Shown: piece by piece, positions 8,482 through 17,834 of the stretch
How the letters are laid out: each line of letters opens with the position of its first letter
Position numbering within the stretch: position 1 is the stretch's first letter
Translations under genes and position numbers: made by a program
From: Fictibacillus terranigra
Lineage (GTDB): Bacteria > Bacillota > Bacilli > Bacillales > Fictibacillaceae
NCBI RefSeq assembly: GCF_030412265.1
Contig: NZ_JAUHLN010000002.1
Coordinates: 558,001 to 622,000 of the forward strand
Length of the DNA: 64,000 bases
Direction of reading: 5' to 3'
Notes under the pieces: generated by a model
Database searches by the model: none
Seen by the model: only the letters and a program-made list of their open reading frames with translations
Told to the model about the DNA's origin: nothing

Positions 8482-9000
8482 TTAGATCAAGCCATCCATA
8501 AGATGAATCGTGACCTGCTTGTTTTCGATATCCACCTTTTTCACAACTGGAGGAATGTAAGGAATTAAAATATCCGGACCGAAATTCTTTCGTTTCACAA
8601 CCCAAACATCATTCGCTCCCGGAGAAAGAATCTCTTTTATCTTCCCGAGTTCTTCTCCTTCCTCAGTCATCACCGTACAGCCAATAATATCATGATAAAA
8701 GAATTCGCCTTCATCAAGATCGACCGCTGCATCAGCAGGTGTTTTGAGCAGATGACCTTTATACTTTTCAACATCGTTAATGTTAGGATGTTCTTCAAAC
8801 TGCAAAAGGTCGAATTGTTTATGGACCCGGTGTGCAGCTATGACAACCGGCACTAGGCTGCTTCCGTCACCGAAATCCACATAAAGCGTGTTTCCTTTTT
8901 TGTAGCGTTCTTCAGGAAAGTCTGTCCGCGAGATCACCCGGACTTCTCCCCGTATACCGTGCGTATTCACGATCTTCCCTACATTTAACCATTTCGACAT
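8482..9000 (-). CDS. rimM: 16S rRNA processing protein RimM
   Basis: 30S assembly factor that binds S19 and helps mature the 3' domain of 16S rRNA. At 172 residues it has the N-terminal RimM barrel ([18 protein letters not shown]) and the C-terminal PRC-barrel ([19 protein letters not shown] ending in [11 protein letters not shown]). A terminator separates it from khpA, and a candidate promoter lies between, so rimM-trmD is a unit distinct from rpsP-khpA. Confidence 0.97.
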   Translation of the reverse strand: MSKWLNVGKIVNTHGIRGEVRVISRTDFPEERYKKGNTLYVDFGDGSSLVPVVIAAHRVHKQFDLLQFEEHPNINDVEKYKGHLLKTPADAAVDLDEGEFFYHDIIGCTVMTEEGEELGKIKEILSPGANDVWVVKRKNFGPDILIPYIPPVVKKVDIENKQVTIHLMDGLI

Positions 9001-9060
9001 ATGTATCCACCCTTGCTGCCCGATTCTTATATTACAGTGTGGGCTGAATCATCAAATTCT

Positions 9061-9089
9061 ATAATAAAATAAAAAAGTTGAAAGTACAA
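9061..9089 (-). promoter_or_regulatory. Candidate promoter of rimM-trmD
   Basis: TTGTAC (9084-9089), a 17-base spacer and TATTAT (9061-9066) on the minus strand. It starts in the T tract of the khpA terminator and lies about 60 bases upstream of rimM. Confidence 0.4.
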
Positions 9090-9120
9090 AAAAGGGCTGA
9101 GGCTGCCCTCATCCCTTTTT
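9088..9120 (-). terminator. Terminator after khpA
   Basis: Stem of AAAAAGGG and TGAGG paired with CCTCA and CCCTTTTT, with one internal mismatch and a GCAG loop; the T tract reads on the minus strand. Confidence 0.8.
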
Positions 9121-9162
9121 CAAGCTTACAGAAATAACTTTGCGCCGCATTTCCAACCCGTC

Positions 9163-9390
9163 CTATACGATCTCAAGTGAAATGCGTCTATTCTGGCTTG
9201 TTCCCGCAGCATTGACAACGGTACGAATGGCTTTTGCCACCCGTCCTTGTTTGCCGATCACCTTGCCCATATCTGAGCTGTGGACGGTCAATTGATAAAC
9301 AAGCTTTTCGCCGTCAGCTATTTCTTTCACGCTGACTTCTTCTGGATGATCAACAAGAGCCTTAACAATCGTCTCGATTAACTCTGTCAT
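9163..9390 (-). CDS. khpA: KH-domain RNA-binding protein KhpA (YlqC)
   Basis: Small single-KH-domain RNA-binding protein (75 residues) that partners with KhpB/Jag in other Firmicutes, where it affects cell envelope growth. The KH signature is VIGKQGRVAKAIRTVV. The start at the second of two adjacent ATGs (MTELIETIVK) was chosen because GGGTGAT is suitably spaced. An ATG at 9405 overlaps the rpsP stop but has no ribosome binding site. Cotranscribed with rpsP. Confidence 0.93.
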   Translation of the reverse strand: MTELIETIVKALVDHPEEVSVKEIADGEKLVYQLTVHSSDMGKVIGKQGRVAKAIRTVVNAAGTSQNRRISLEIV

Positions 9391-9404
9391 CATATCATCA
9401 CCCA

Positions 9405-9677
9405 TTATTTTTGTAGTTTAGCGTTATGAAACTTTTCCATGATCCCTGCGTTAGAGAAAAGGTTGCGTACAGTGTCTGATGGCTTCGCGCCGTCAAGCAT
9501 CCATTTAAGAGCCTGCTCTTCGTTGATTTTAACTTCTGCAGGTTTTGCAACCGGATTGTAGAATCCAATCTCTTCGATAAAGCGGCCATCACGCGGTGCG
9601 CGGGAATCTGCTACTACTACACGATAAAATGGAGCCTTCTTTTGCCCCATGCGTTTTAAACGAATTTTTACTGCCAT
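9405..9677 (-). CDS. rpsP: 30S ribosomal protein S16
   Basis: Small-subunit protein S16, 90 residues, beginning [19 protein letters not shown] and containing [18 protein letters not shown]. The ATG at 9677 follows CGGAGGTGTATTTTTACA. The frame is open 13 codons further upstream, but that part has no family similarity. It has its own promoter and is followed at once by khpA. Confidence 0.98.
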   Translation of the reverse strand: MAVKIRLKRMGQKKAPFYRVVVADSRAPRDGRFIEEIGFYNPVAKPAEVKINEEQALKWMLDGAKPSDTVRNLFSNAGIMEKFHNAKLQK

Positions 9678-9717
9678 TGTAAAAATACACCTCCGAAAAT
9701 TGTTCACACAAATCAAT

Positions 9718-9746
9718 ATAATATAATAAACTTCCAGCTTTGTAAA
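9718..9746 (-). promoter_or_regulatory. Sigma-A promoter of rpsP-khpA
   Basis: TTTACA (9741-9746), a 17-base spacer and TATTAT (9718-9723) on the minus strand, in the gap between ffh and rpsP. Spacing and position are right for a sigma-A promoter. Confidence 0.65.
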
Positions 9747-9764
9747 CCAGAAAATTCATCCATT

Positions 9765-11108
9765 TTACATGAACGGAAATTTCATTCCGCCTTTTTTCTT
9801 GCCTTTCATCATCCCGGACATCTGTTTCATCATCTTCTTCATATCGTCGAACTGCTTAATGAGGCGGTTTACCTCCTGAACGGTTCTCCCGCTCCCTTTG
9901 GCAATCCTTTTTCTTCTTGAAGCGTTAATGATCTCCGGCTGTTCTCTTTCGAGTTTGGTCATCGACTTTATAATGGCCTCGACATGGCCGATCTGTTTCT
10001 CATCAATGGAAACATTCTTCAAGCCCTTCATCTTGTTCGCGCCCGGCATCATGCTGAGCAGTTCATCAAGAGGGCCCAGGTTTCTGACCTGCCCCATCTG
10101 TTCAAGGAAGTCGTCGAAGGTAAAGGACATATCCCGCATTTTCTTCTGCAGCTCTTTAGCCTTTTCTTCATCAACGGTCGTCTGCGCTTTCTCGATTAGA
10201 GTAAGCACATCTCCCATTCCAAGAATTCTGGAGGACATCCTGTCAGGATGGAACGGCTCGAGCGCATCCATCTTTTCTCCCATACCGACAAATTTTATCG
10301 GCAGATCGGTCACCGCTTTAATCGATAGTGCGGCACCGCCTCGTGTGTCTCCGTCAAGCTTGGTCAGCACAACACCCGTTAATCCGAGCTGTTCGTTAAA
10401 ACTCTCAGCGACATTCACGGCGTCCTGCCCGGTCATGGCGTCAACCACAAGGAAAATCTCATTTGGATCGGCCAGCTCTTTGACCTTTTGAAGCTCATCC
10501 ATCAGTTCTTCATCGATATGAAGACGTCCAGCCGTATCGATGAGGACATAATCATGATGCTCCTCTTTTGCCTTAGCCAGCGCTTGTTTCGTGATCTCAA
10601 CCGGGCTTACTTTGTCACCCATTGAAAAAACAGGCAGACTGAGCTGTTTTCCCAAAGTTTCAATCTGCTGAATCGCTGCAGGACGATAAATATCGGCAGC
10701 GACTAAAAGAGGTTTGCGGTTATGCTTTTTGCGAAGATGATTCGCAAGCTTCCCGGTCGTCGTTGTTTTACCCGCTCCCTGAAGACCGACCATCATGATG
10801 ACGGTTGGCGGACGGTTGTTGACAGCGATTTTGCTCTGCTCCCCGCCCAATAAGGAAGTAAGTTCTTCGTGGACAACTTTTACCACCTGCTGGCCCGGGG
10901 TCAGGCTCTTCAGCACTTCCTGGCCTACAGCACGTTCTGTCACTCGTTTGATAAAATCTTTTACTACCCGGAAGTTAACGTCGGCTTCCAAAAGTGCAAG
11001 ACGGACTTCACGCATCATTTCTTTAACGTCTGTTTCCGTAACCTTGCCCTTCCCCCTTATTTTCTGCAGGGTATTCTGAAGCCGGTCGGCTAATCCTTCA
11101 AATGCCAT
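9765..11108 (-). CDS. ffh: Signal recognition particle protein Ffh
   Basis: SRP54 GTPase that binds signal sequences and 4.5S/scRNA to direct membrane and secreted proteins to FtsY. At 447 residues it has an N-terminal helical bundle and GTPase G1 GLQGAGKTTTTGKL near 108. DTAGRLHIDEELM and TKLDGDTRGGAALS follow. The C-terminal methionine-rich M domain ends in FDDMKKMMKQMSGMMKGKKK. It lies 14 bases after ylxM and is probably co-transcribed with it. Confidence 0.98.
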   Translation of the reverse strand: MAFEGLADRLQNTLQKIRGKGKVTETDVKEMMREVRLALLEADVNFRVVKDFIKRVTERAVGQEVLKSLTPGQQVVKVVHEELTSLLGGEQSKIAVNNRPPTVIMMVGLQGAGKTTTTGKLANHLRKKHNRKPLLVAADIYRPAAIQQIETLGKQLSLPVFSMGDKVSPVEITKQALAKAKEEHHDYVLIDTAGRLHIDEELMDELQKVKELADPNEIFLVVDAMTGQDAVNVAESFNEQLGLTGVVLTKLDGDTRGGAALSIKAVTDLPIKFVGMGEKMDALEPFHPDRMSSRILGMGDVLTLIEKAQTTVDEEKAKELQKKMRDMSFTFDDFLEQMGQVRNLGPLDELLSMMPGANKMKGLKNVSIDEKQIGHVEAIIKSMTKLEREQPEIINASRRKRIAKGSGRTVQEVNRLIKQFDDMKKMMKQMSGMMKGKKKGGMKFPFM

Positions 11109-11122
11109 TGTATTGTCGCCTC

Positions 11123-11446
11123 CTATTCCATGTTTTCAAGGCGATCAATGATCTCAAGAACTTTATCAGACGAATTTCCGAGCAGTTCTTTTAATCTGGA
11201 AAGTAACTGATCGCGTTCTTGAAATTTCGCAAATAAACCGAGCTTTTCCTCATACTCTTCTAGCATCGCCTCTGTCCGCTTAATGTTATCATAAACGGCC
11301 TGGCGGCTCACATTATATTGTTCAGCGATTTCTCCAAGGGAAAAGTCATCCAGATAATAAAAAGCCATGTAATTCTTTTGCTTCGGTGTCAGCAATGATT
11401 GATAAAAGTCAAACAAATAATTGATTCTCGTCGTTTTATCCAGCAT
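11123..11446 (-). CDS. ylxM: Helix-turn-helix protein YlxM, SRP-associated
   Basis: Small (107-residue) sigma-70 region-4-like helix-turn-helix protein of the UPF0122 family. It starts [20 protein letters not shown] and has the HTH segment [20 protein letters not shown] at about residues 31-50. It is always next to ffh in Firmicutes and stimulates SRP function in streptococci. The C-terminus is a predicted coiled helix. A strong promoter lies 42 bases upstream. Confidence 0.95.
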   Translation of the reverse strand: MLDKTTRINYLFDFYQSLLTPKQKNYMAFYYLDDFSLGEIAEQYNVSRQAVYDNIKRTEAMLEEYEEKLGLFAKFQERDQLLSRLKELLGNSSDKVLEIIDRLENME

Positions 11447-11487
11447 CCCAACACCCCTTGTTAAGTGAAAAGCCTTTACGTTAAATT

Positions 11488-11516
11488 ATAGTACACTGTC
11501 CTGAAAACAATGTCAA
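11488..11516 (-). promoter_or_regulatory. Sigma-A promoter of ylxM-ffh
   Basis: TTGACA (11511-11516), a 17-base spacer and TACTAT (11488-11493), extended to TACTATAAT, on the minus strand. A second TTGACA lies about 16 bases further upstream. Confidence 0.75.
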
Positions 11517-11576
11517 GATTTTTTCTTGTCAAACCCTCAGCGGCATCAAAAAGTTCTTCATCCATCCGGCATCATA

Positions 11577-11609
11577 AAAAGAAAAAGCGGAATTTACTCC
11601 GCTTTTTCT
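11577..11609 (-). terminator. Terminator after ftsY, containing its stop codon
   Basis: The stem AAAAAGCGGA / TCCGCTTTTT is followed by CTTTTT on the minus strand. The ftsY stop TAA (11594-11596) is in the loop. Confidence 0.85.
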
Positions 11610-12580
11610 TCCTCTAATCCAGAAAACAGTCCGTAGACAAACTGATCTGGATCAAATGCCTGCAAGTCGTCGATCTTTTCGCCAAGGCCGACATATTTTA
11701 CTGGGATATCTAGCTCGTTTCGAATACCGAGAACGATCCCTCCCTTTGCTGTCCCATCCAGTTTAGTAAGGACAAGACCTGTAACGTTCGTGGACTGGCT
11801 GAAGATCTTCGCCTGGCTCATCGCGTTCTGTCCAGTTGTTGCATCTACTACAAGCAATACCTCATGAGGTGCTCCGGGTATTTCACGTTCGATGACACGC
11901 TTCACTTTTTCCAGCTCATTCATTAAGTTAACTTTGTTCTGCAGCCTTCCAGCTGTATCACACATCAGGACATCCACGTTTCTGGACTTTGCTGCTTTTA
12001 CACTGTCAAAAATAACAGCCGCTGGATCTGAGCCTTCCTGATGTTTTATCACATCCACACCTGCACGCTGGCCCCAGACTTCGAGCTGCTCGATCGCTCC
12101 TGCACGAAACGTATCCCCTGCCGCGAGCATGACCGACTTCCCTTCCTGTTTGAGCTGGTGGGCGAGCTTTCCGATCGTCGTCGTCTTCCCTACTCCGTTT
12201 ACCCCTACGAACAATATCACGGTCATCCCTTCTGATTGAAGGTTGAGGCTTCCATCCTGTTCTCCTTTATGGAGCATTCCAGCCAGAGTTTCAGAGATCG
12301 CTGATTTTAATTCTTCTGTCTCCTGGATATTCCTTGTTCGCGCAACATCCTTCAACTTGTCGATCAGATCCATGACGGTATGCACGCCGACATCAGCACT
12401 GATTAAGATTTCTTCAAGTTCCTCAAAGAACTCTTCATCCACTTTTCTGTAGCGTTTGACGAGATCATTTACCTTTGTGGAAAAGGAGGATCTCGTTTTT
12501 TCCAAGCCGCTCTTGAATTTGTCAGATACAGAATCGGTTTGTGAAGTAAATTTGTCTTTTAATCGTTTTAAGAAGCTCAT
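11594..12580 (-). CDS. ftsY: SRP receptor FtsY
   Basis: GTPase receptor that docks the SRP-ribosome complex at the membrane. At 328 residues it has a short charged N-terminal region MSFLKRLKDKFTS, G1 GVNGVGKTTTIGKL, DTAGRLQNKVNLM and TKLDGTAKGG. The start at 12580 follows GAAGGAGGAACCT; five extra codons upstream are in frame but lack a ribosome binding site. It lies 36 bases after smc, as in the B. subtilis rnc-smc-ftsY set. Confidence 0.97.
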   Translation of the reverse strand: MSFLKRLKDKFTSQTDSVSDKFKSGLEKTRSSFSTKVNDLVKRYRKVDEEFFEELEEILISADVGVHTVMDLIDKLKDVARTRNIQETEELKSAISETLAGMLHKGEQDGSLNLQSEGMTVILFVGVNGVGKTTTIGKLAHQLKQEGKSVMLAAGDTFRAGAIEQLEVWGQRAGVDVIKHQEGSDPAAVIFDSVKAAKSRNVDVLMCDTAGRLQNKVNLMNELEKVKRVIEREIPGAPHEVLLVVDATTGQNAMSQAKIFSQSTNVTGLVLTKLDGTAKGGIVLGIRNELDIPVKYVGLGEKIDDLQAFDPDQFVYGLFSGLEEEKAE

Positions 12581-12616
12581 AGGTTCCTCCTTCAAATCGT
12601 GTGCGATAAATAAATA

Positions 12617-15600
12617 TTACTTTGCCCCGACGAGTTCCTTTGATTCCTCCAGCTTTACGGAAACCAGCTTGGAGACGCCGGATTCCTGCATCGTCACACC
12701 ATACAGCACGTCCGCTTCCTCCATGGTTCCTTTCCGGTGGGTAACCACAATAAACTGGGTCTCTTTGCTGAACGTCCGCAAATAGCTGGCGTAGCGGCTC
12801 ACATTCGCATCATCGAGTGCCGCCTCTACTTCATCAAGGATACAGAACGGAACTGGACGGACCTTTAAGATGGCAAACAACAAGGCGATCGCGGTCAGAG
12901 CCCGTTCTCCTCCGGACAAAAGCGCAAGATGCTGCAGCTTTTTCCCCGGTGGCTGAGCGAGGATATCCACACCGGTCGTTAGAAGATCGTCCGGGTTAGT
13001 CAAGGATAGATCGGCCCTTCCTCCGCCAAACAGTTCCTTGAAAATCTGGCCGAAATGGGAGCGGATGTTCGTGAACGTTTCATCGAACCTCCTCTTCATC
13101 TCTTCGTCCATCTCATCGATGACACCGTGCAGGGTCTGTTTTGCTTCAACAAGGTCTCCTCTTTGTTCGGTCAGGAAGTCAAAACGCTGGGATACACGTT
13201 CATACTCCTCGATGGCACCAAGGTTCACCAATCCGAGTTCTTCGATCGCAAGTTTGATCAGCTTGACCTTTTTCCTCGCATCAGCAGCGTCCATCGTCAG
13301 CTGGAACTGTTCCTTCGCCCCTTCAAAGGAAAGCTCATATTCCTCCCGCAGATGGGTGAGCCGGTTGTCGAGCTCCACATCGAGCCTGTTGATGCTGACC
13401 TCTTCCGTACGGAGGGCATCGTTCAGCTGTTTAAGAATGCGTTTTGACTCTTTCAGTTCCCTGTCCCGGTCTTCCACCTGCTGGTAAACCGCCAGACGAT
13501 CCTGTCTGCGCTGCGAGATCAGGTGAAGAACAGCATTCTTATCCTCTCGTTGTTTGGAAATATGTGCGTCAAGTACTTCTTCACCGGAGGAATTGCTGTT
13601 CATCTCTTCTTCCAGCATCCAGAAATCCTGCTCGGTCTCTTTTAGCTGTTCATTGACATCCCTGAGCTCCATTTGAAGTCTTTCCAGCTTCTCTTCCTGG
13701 TTGGCCGCTTGCTGTTCTTTTTCTGCGATCTTGATTTTCAACGCTGTGACTGACTGCTGAATCTCTTCTTTTGACGTTTGCTGGTCTTTCTTGCGGGCAT
13801 CCAGCTGTTCAATCTGTGTTTCCAATGCTTTTGCATCTTTTACGTTTTTCTCTAACGATTTTTCGAGTTCTTTAACTCTTTCAGTAATCGTGCTTTGTTC
13901 TGATTGGAAGCTGTTCTTCTCCCGGTCATACAATGAGAGCCGGTCATTCAGGTTTTTCTCTTCGATTTCAATTTCCCTCAGCCTGCTTTTGACCGATTGC
14001 TCCTCAAGCCTGCTGTTTTCTCCTTCCTCTCGAAAGGTTTCAAGCTCAGACCTCAACTTGGCAATCGATGCTTTTGAATCTTTCACCTGCTCTTCAACGG
14101 CCGCCGTCTGCTGTTCCATTCCAGCCAGTTTTTCAGTGACGGCGTCGAGCTCGCGCTGTCTTCCAAGGAGCGATGAATTCTTCTGCTTGATGCTTCCGCC
14201 TGTCATGGAACCGCCCGCACTGACTACGTCCCCTTCGAGAGTGACAATCCGGTACCGGTAACGCAGGGCTTTGGCGATCCGGTTTGCCCCCTCGATCGTT
14301 TTAGCGATCACGATATTCCCTAACAGGTTAGCGATGATCTTCTCGTATTTACTGTCCCCTGTTACAAGAGTTGAGGCCACTCCGACATAAGCCGGATGCG
14401 AGGCGACCAAGCTGATATCGGACGGCTGAATATACCGTCCCTTTATGACAGACAGTGGCAGGAAGGTAGCTCTGCCGTACCTTTTTTTCTTTAAAAATGC
14501 GATCGCCGCTACAGCATCCTTCTCACTTTGCGTGACCACGTGCTGCATGGATCCGCCAAGGGCTGTTTCAATCGCTGTTTCAATATCAGCAGGCACACTG
14601 ATGAGTTCTGCCACTGCGCCTTCTATACCCTGCAGAATGGTCCCTTTTGCTTTCAGCACTTCCTTTACACCCTGTATGAACCCCTGATATTCGTCCTGCA
14701 TCGACTCGAGCCATTCCTTTTTCGATTTGAACTGCTGAATGAACTGATAGGCCTGATACAACTGGCTCTGCTTTTCCTCGTTCTCTTGTTCCTTTTGTTC
14801 GAGCTTCTGTTTTATCGAAGCATACTGCTTTAAATGCGCCTGGATCTTCTCTTCGGCTTCCTTGACTTTCATGAGCAGCGCCTTCTTATCTGAGCTCACT
14901 TTCTCTCGTTCTGCTACATATTTCTCATGTTCCTGATCCAGCCTGCTTGATTTAAACTGCTGCTGATTCTGCTGGTCTGTGAGATACCTGATCTCATTTT
15001 TAACCGATGCCTGGCTGTTTAAGTTCTCAAAGTAATCGCTTTTCAGCCGTTCAAGCTCCGTCTCGAGATCAAGTTCAATAATGGAAAGACTGTTTTCTTC
15101 TTCCTTCAGCTGGCTCCTTAGTGAACGCAGCTCCTTCTTCTTTTCTCCGAAATGCTTGGCACCTTCAAAAGAACTTGTTTGCAGTACCTCGCTTTTTTTC
15201 TTCAGCGTTTGAATCTGCTGTTTCAGAGACTCTTTATTCTGATGATAGTTTTTCTTTCGTTCTTTTAAAACTTCGCGCTTTCCTTCAAGTTTTTCCAGCT
15301 CTTCACTGGCGACGAGCAGCGACTGCTGCAGTTCATCAATGGACTCGTCCAGCGCCTGTATATCCGCACGGGCCCGTTCAAGAGAAGCTTCCTCATGTTT
15401 CACTTTCGATGACAGTTCGAACTCCTTGTTCTTAAGTTCATCCACAAGCCTGGATTGTTTTTCCCATTTTTCGTGCAATTCCTCAATTTCATATACAGTC
15501 AAAGCCACTTCGATCTGCTGCAGCTCTTCTTTTTTCTCAAGGAAATCTCTGGCGATGGAAGCCTGTATTTTCAATGGTTCAACTTGGCCTTCCAATTCAT

Positions 15601-16186
15601 GCAGAATATCTTCGACACGGTTTAAATTCTCTTGGGTTTCCTGCAATTTTTGCTCTGCTTTTTGTTTTCGGGTTTTGTATTTCAGAACCCCGGCCGCCTC
15701 TTCGAAGATTCTTCGTCTATCCTCCGATTTGCTGCTCAAGATCTCTTCAATCTTTCCCTGACCGATAATCGAATACGCTTCACGCCCAAGCCCCGAATCC
15801 ATGAACAGGTCCACGATATCCTTCAGGCGGCATTGCTGTTTATTCAACAAATATTCACTGTCACCCGAACGATAGACCCTTCGCGTGACACTGATCTCAT
15901 TATATTCAAGCGGTATATGCTGATCTTCGTTATCAAGAGTTAGCGTTACTTCAGCGACGTTGAGCGGCTTGCGGTTATCGCTTCCCGCAAAGATGATATC
16001 TTCCATCTTGGAACCGCGAAGGGATTTGGCGGATTGTTCACCAAGCACCCAGCGGACGGCATCCGAAATGTTGCTTTTGCCGCTCCCGTTGGGCCCAACG
16101 ACCGCGGTCACACCGGGTACAAATTCAATATTGATTCGGTCCGCAAAAGACTTAAACCCTGCTACATCTAATCGTTTGAGGAACAT
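12617..16186 (-). CDS. smc: Chromosome partition protein SMC
   Basis: SMC ATPase that condenses and separates chromosomes with ScpA and ScpB. At 1189 residues it has the N-terminal head with Walker A GPNGSGKSNISDAV (about residues 32-45), long coiled coils and a central hinge around residues 510-670 rich in Gly. The C-terminal head carries the signature LSGGERALTAIAL and Walker B CILDEVEAALDDANV. It starts MFLKRLDVAGFKSFADR. Unlike in B. subtilis it is not directly behind rnc: a DUF1128 gene on the other strand lies between them, so smc-ftsY needs its own promoter. Confidence 0.98.
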   Translation of the reverse strand: MFLKRLDVAGFKSFADRINIEFVPGVTAVVGPNGSGKSNISDAVRWVLGEQSAKSLRGSKMEDIIFAGSDNRKPLNVAEVTLTLDNEDQHIPLEYNEISVTRRVYRSGDSEYLLNKQQCRLKDIVDLFMDSGLGREAYSIIGQGKIEEILSSKSEDRRRIFEEAAGVLKYKTRKQKAEQKLQETQENLNRVEDILHELEGQVEPLKIQASIARDFLEKKEELQQIEVALTVYEIEELHEKWEKQSRLVDELKNKEFELSSKVKHEEASLERARADIQALDESIDELQQSLLVASEELEKLEGKREVLKERKKNYHQNKESLKQQIQTLKKKSEVLQTSSFEGAKHFGEKKKELRSLRSQLKEEENSLSIIELDLETELERLKSDYFENLNSQASVKNEIRYLTDQQNQQQFKSSRLDQEHEKYVAEREKVSSDKKALLMKVKEAEEKIQAHLKQYASIKQKLEQKEQENEEKQSQLYQAYQFIQQFKSKKEWLESMQDEYQGFIQGVKEVLKAKGTILQGIEGAVAELISVPADIETAIETALGGSMQHVVTQSEKDAVAAIAFLKKKRYGRATFLPLSVIKGRYIQPSDISLVASHPAYVGVASTLVTGDSKYEKIIANLLGNIVIAKTIEGANRIAKALRYRYRIVTLEGDVVSAGGSMTGGSIKQKNSSLLGRQRELDAVTEKLAGMEQQTAAVEEQVKDSKASIAKLRSELETFREEGENSRLEEQSVKSRLREIEIEEKNLNDRLSLYDREKNSFQSEQSTITERVKELEKSLEKNVKDAKALETQIEQLDARKKDQQTSKEEIQQSVTALKIKIAEKEQQAANQEEKLERLQMELRDVNEQLKETEQDFWMLEEEMNSNSSGEEVLDAHISKQREDKNAVLHLISQRRQDRLAVYQQVEDRDRELKESKRILKQLNDALRTEEVSINRLDVELDNRLTHLREEYELSFEGAKEQFQLTMDAADARKKVKLIKLAIEELGLVNLGAIEEYERVSQRFDFLTEQRGDLVEAKQTLHGVIDEMDEEMKRRFDETFTNIRSHFGQIFKELFGGGRADLSLTNPDDLLTTGVDILAQPPGKKLQHLALLSGGERALTAIALLFAILKVRPVPFCILDEVEAALDDANVSRYASYLRTFSKETQFIVVTHRKGTMEEADVLYGVTMQESGVSKLVSVKLEESKELVGAK

Positions 16187-16255
16187 CTTAATCCCCCTTA
16201 TGTATTCTTAACTAATTTATTTTAACATAGATCAACATACAAATAGATTCTTTTG

Positions 16256-16264
16256 TGCTACAAT
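16256..16264 (+). promoter_or_regulatory. Extended -10 promoter of the DUF1128 gene
   Basis: TG at 16256-16257, one base, then TACAAT at 16259-16264 gives an extended -10 element 32 bases upstream of the start. No good -35 is visible at 17 bases. Confidence 0.45.
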
Positions 16265-16296
16265 TACGAAAGAAAGAGGATAGAAAGGGTGCTACT

Positions 16297-16521
16297 ATGA
16301 ACTTATCCACTCCCAGCCAGGAGAATATAGAGTTTATGATAGAAGACTTGAAAAAAAAGCTTCAGCTTGTAAACTCCGGTCTGATCCAAGGGGATGACTA
16401 CACCGTTGACCAGTATGATGACATCAAAGAACTTTATGATATGGTAATGAAAATGCCAGGATTCAGTGTCCGGGATATGGAAGGCATCGTTTCCGAGCTC
16501 GGTTCCTTAAAAAAGAAGTAA
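16297..16521 (+). CDS. DUF1128 family protein (YfkK-like)
   Basis: Small, acidic 74-residue protein of the DUF1128 family, function unknown. It starts MNLSTPSQENIEFMIEDL and ends with the family's MEGIVSELGSLKKK. Start chosen for the GAAAGGGTG ribosome binding site 8 bases upstream; the frame is open 14 codons further up without similarity. It is on the plus strand, transcribed away from smc and towards rnc, with which it shares a bidirectional terminator. No membrane segment or catalytic motif is visible. Confidence 0.88.
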   Translation: MNLSTPSQENIEFMIEDLKKKLQLVNSGLIQGDDYTVDQYDDIKELYDMVMKMPGFSVRDMEGIVSELGSLKKK

Positions 16522-16540
16522 GCTCGTACATAATCATAAG

Positions 16541-16568
16541 AAAAACACCCTGTTCGCAGGGTGTTTTT
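16541..16568. terminator. Bidirectional terminator between DUF1128 gene and rnc
   Basis: A perfect 12-bp stem AAAAACACCCTG / CAGGGTGTTTTT closed by a TTCG loop, with A and T tracts suiting both directions. The rnc stop codon (16567-16569) touches the stem base. Confidence 0.9.
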
Positions 16569-17355
16569 AATGTTTCATTATTTTCTCCAGCGCTTCCTGT
16601 GCAGCATGCTGCTCTGCTTCTTTTTTAGAACGTCCAAAGCCGACACCAAACGCATCCTCATTCAATTTTACCTCAGATACAAATTCCCGGTTATGCGCCG
16701 GACCTTTTTCCTGAATGATTTTATAATCAATGGTCCCAAGGCCTTCGCGTTGAACATATTCCTGAAGCTGGCTCTTAAAATCCATCACATGAGAAAAAGC
16801 ACCTTCATTAATTCGGGGAAATACATGTATTTCCAAAAATTCTTTAACCGCTTCGATTCCTTTATCAAGGTACAATGCACCAATAAAGGCTTCAAACACA
16901 TCTGCAAGCAAAGCGGGCCGCGTTCGTCCGCCAGTATTTTCTTCGCCTTTGCCCAGCAATACATAATCCCCAAAATGAAGCTCGTTGGCCAATATGACAA
17001 GGGATGGCTCACAAACAATGGCCGCTCTTAATTTCGTTAACTCTCCTTCGCTCATCGTTGAAAACTTTGAGTAAAGAAATTGGGAAATCGTTAACTCAAG
17101 AACTGCATCCCCTAAAAATTCAAGCCGCTCGTTGTCTTCGTAAGGACGTCCCCGATGCTCATTCACATATGATGAATGGGTAAATGCCTGAACCAGCAAT
17201 TTTTCATTGTCAAAGAAGAGATTAATTCGTTCCTGTAAGGGGGCTACCTTTTGTTTGCGTACCTTTTCATCCATTTGTTTTCTTGCCTGATGCTTAAACC
17301 TCTGCCTTGAATGTTTCTTTAAATTTGACGTCTGTTTCTTTGAACCTTTCATCAT
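16567..17355 (-). CDS. rnc: Ribonuclease III
   Basis: Double-strand-specific RNase that processes rRNA precursors and scRNA. At 262 residues it has an N-terminal basic extension, the catalytic domain with [13 protein letters not shown] (signature) and [14 protein letters not shown], and a C-terminal double-stranded RNA-binding domain ending [19 protein letters not shown]. The start at the second ATG of a GGAGGCAATGATG was chosen for ribosome binding site spacing. It lies downstream of acpP. Confidence 0.96.
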   Translation of the reverse strand: MMKGSKKQTSNLKKHSRQRFKHQARKQMDEKVRKQKVAPLQERINLFFDNEKLLVQAFTHSSYVNEHRGRPYEDNERLEFLGDAVLELTISQFLYSKFSTMSEGELTKLRAAIVCEPSLVILANELHFGDYVLLGKGEENTGGRTRPALLADVFEAFIGALYLDKGIEAVKEFLEIHVFPRINEGAFSHVMDFKSQLQEYVQREGLGTIDYKIIQEKGPAHNREFVSEVKLNEDAFGVGFGRSKKEAEQHAAQEALEKIMKH

Positions 17356-17452
17356 TGCCTCCTGCAAACACTTAGAGGGTACCAGCTTTATTCTTCTGCC
17401 AACAGGTTTAAAGTCCCGCACCATCTGTTACGGGACTTTGCTTAGCATAAAA

Positions 17453-17689
17453 TTAGTTGTTGTTGCTGTTTATGTAATTAACAACGTCACCAACCGTTGT
17501 AATCTTCTCAGCATCTTCGTCGGAAATTTCCAAATCAAATTCGTCCTCAAGTTCCATTACTAGTTCAACAACGTCCAAGGAGTCAGCACCAAGATCTTCT
17601 TTAAAAGAAGCTTCTGGTTTAACTTCTGCAGCGTCTACACCAAGACGATCTACGATAATCTTTGAAACTCTTTCTAATACGTCTGCCAT
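17453..17689 (-). CDS. acpP: Acyl carrier protein
   Basis: Carries growing acyl chains on a 4'-phosphopantetheine arm attached to Ser37 in the motif [15 protein letters not shown]. Very acidic, 78 residues, as usual. GAAAGGAGGTGAATACAC precedes the ATG. It ends the fapR-plsX-fabD-fabG-acpP lipid unit, although the 145-base gap from fabG leaves room for an internal promoter or processing site. Confidence 0.98.
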   Translation of the reverse strand: MADVLERVSKIIVDRLGVDAAEVKPEASFKEDLGADSLDVVELVMELEDEFDLEISDEDAEKITTVGDVVNYINSNNN

Positions 17690-17762
17690 GTGTATTCACC
17701 TCCTTTCAATAATATATACCATTTCATAAGAAAAAAAAAGATAGAAAACAGAGAAAAGCTGA

Positions 17763-17781
17763 AACGACCGGATTGGTCGTT
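17763..17781 (-). other. Hairpin in the fabG-acpP gap
   Basis: AACGACC and GGTCGTT form a 7-bp stem with a five-base loop. No T tract follows directly (TCAGCTTTTC), so it looks more like an RNA stability or processing element than a terminator. Confidence 0.35.
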
Positions 17782-17834
17782 GTAGCTGGATCAAGAAACG
17801 CTGAAAGACTCTCTCTACCCAGCTTTCCCTATTC

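Noticed and set aside
9898-10491. 197-residue plus-strand open frame inside ffh
   Set aside because: Antisense shadow of a conserved GTPase gene; serine-rich composition typical of reverse-strand reading.
17410-17439. AAAGTCCCG / CGGGACTTT hairpin between acpP and rnc as a terminator
   Set aside because: The stem is good but the minus-strand sequence after it is AAACCTG, with no T tract; at most a processing or partial stop site.
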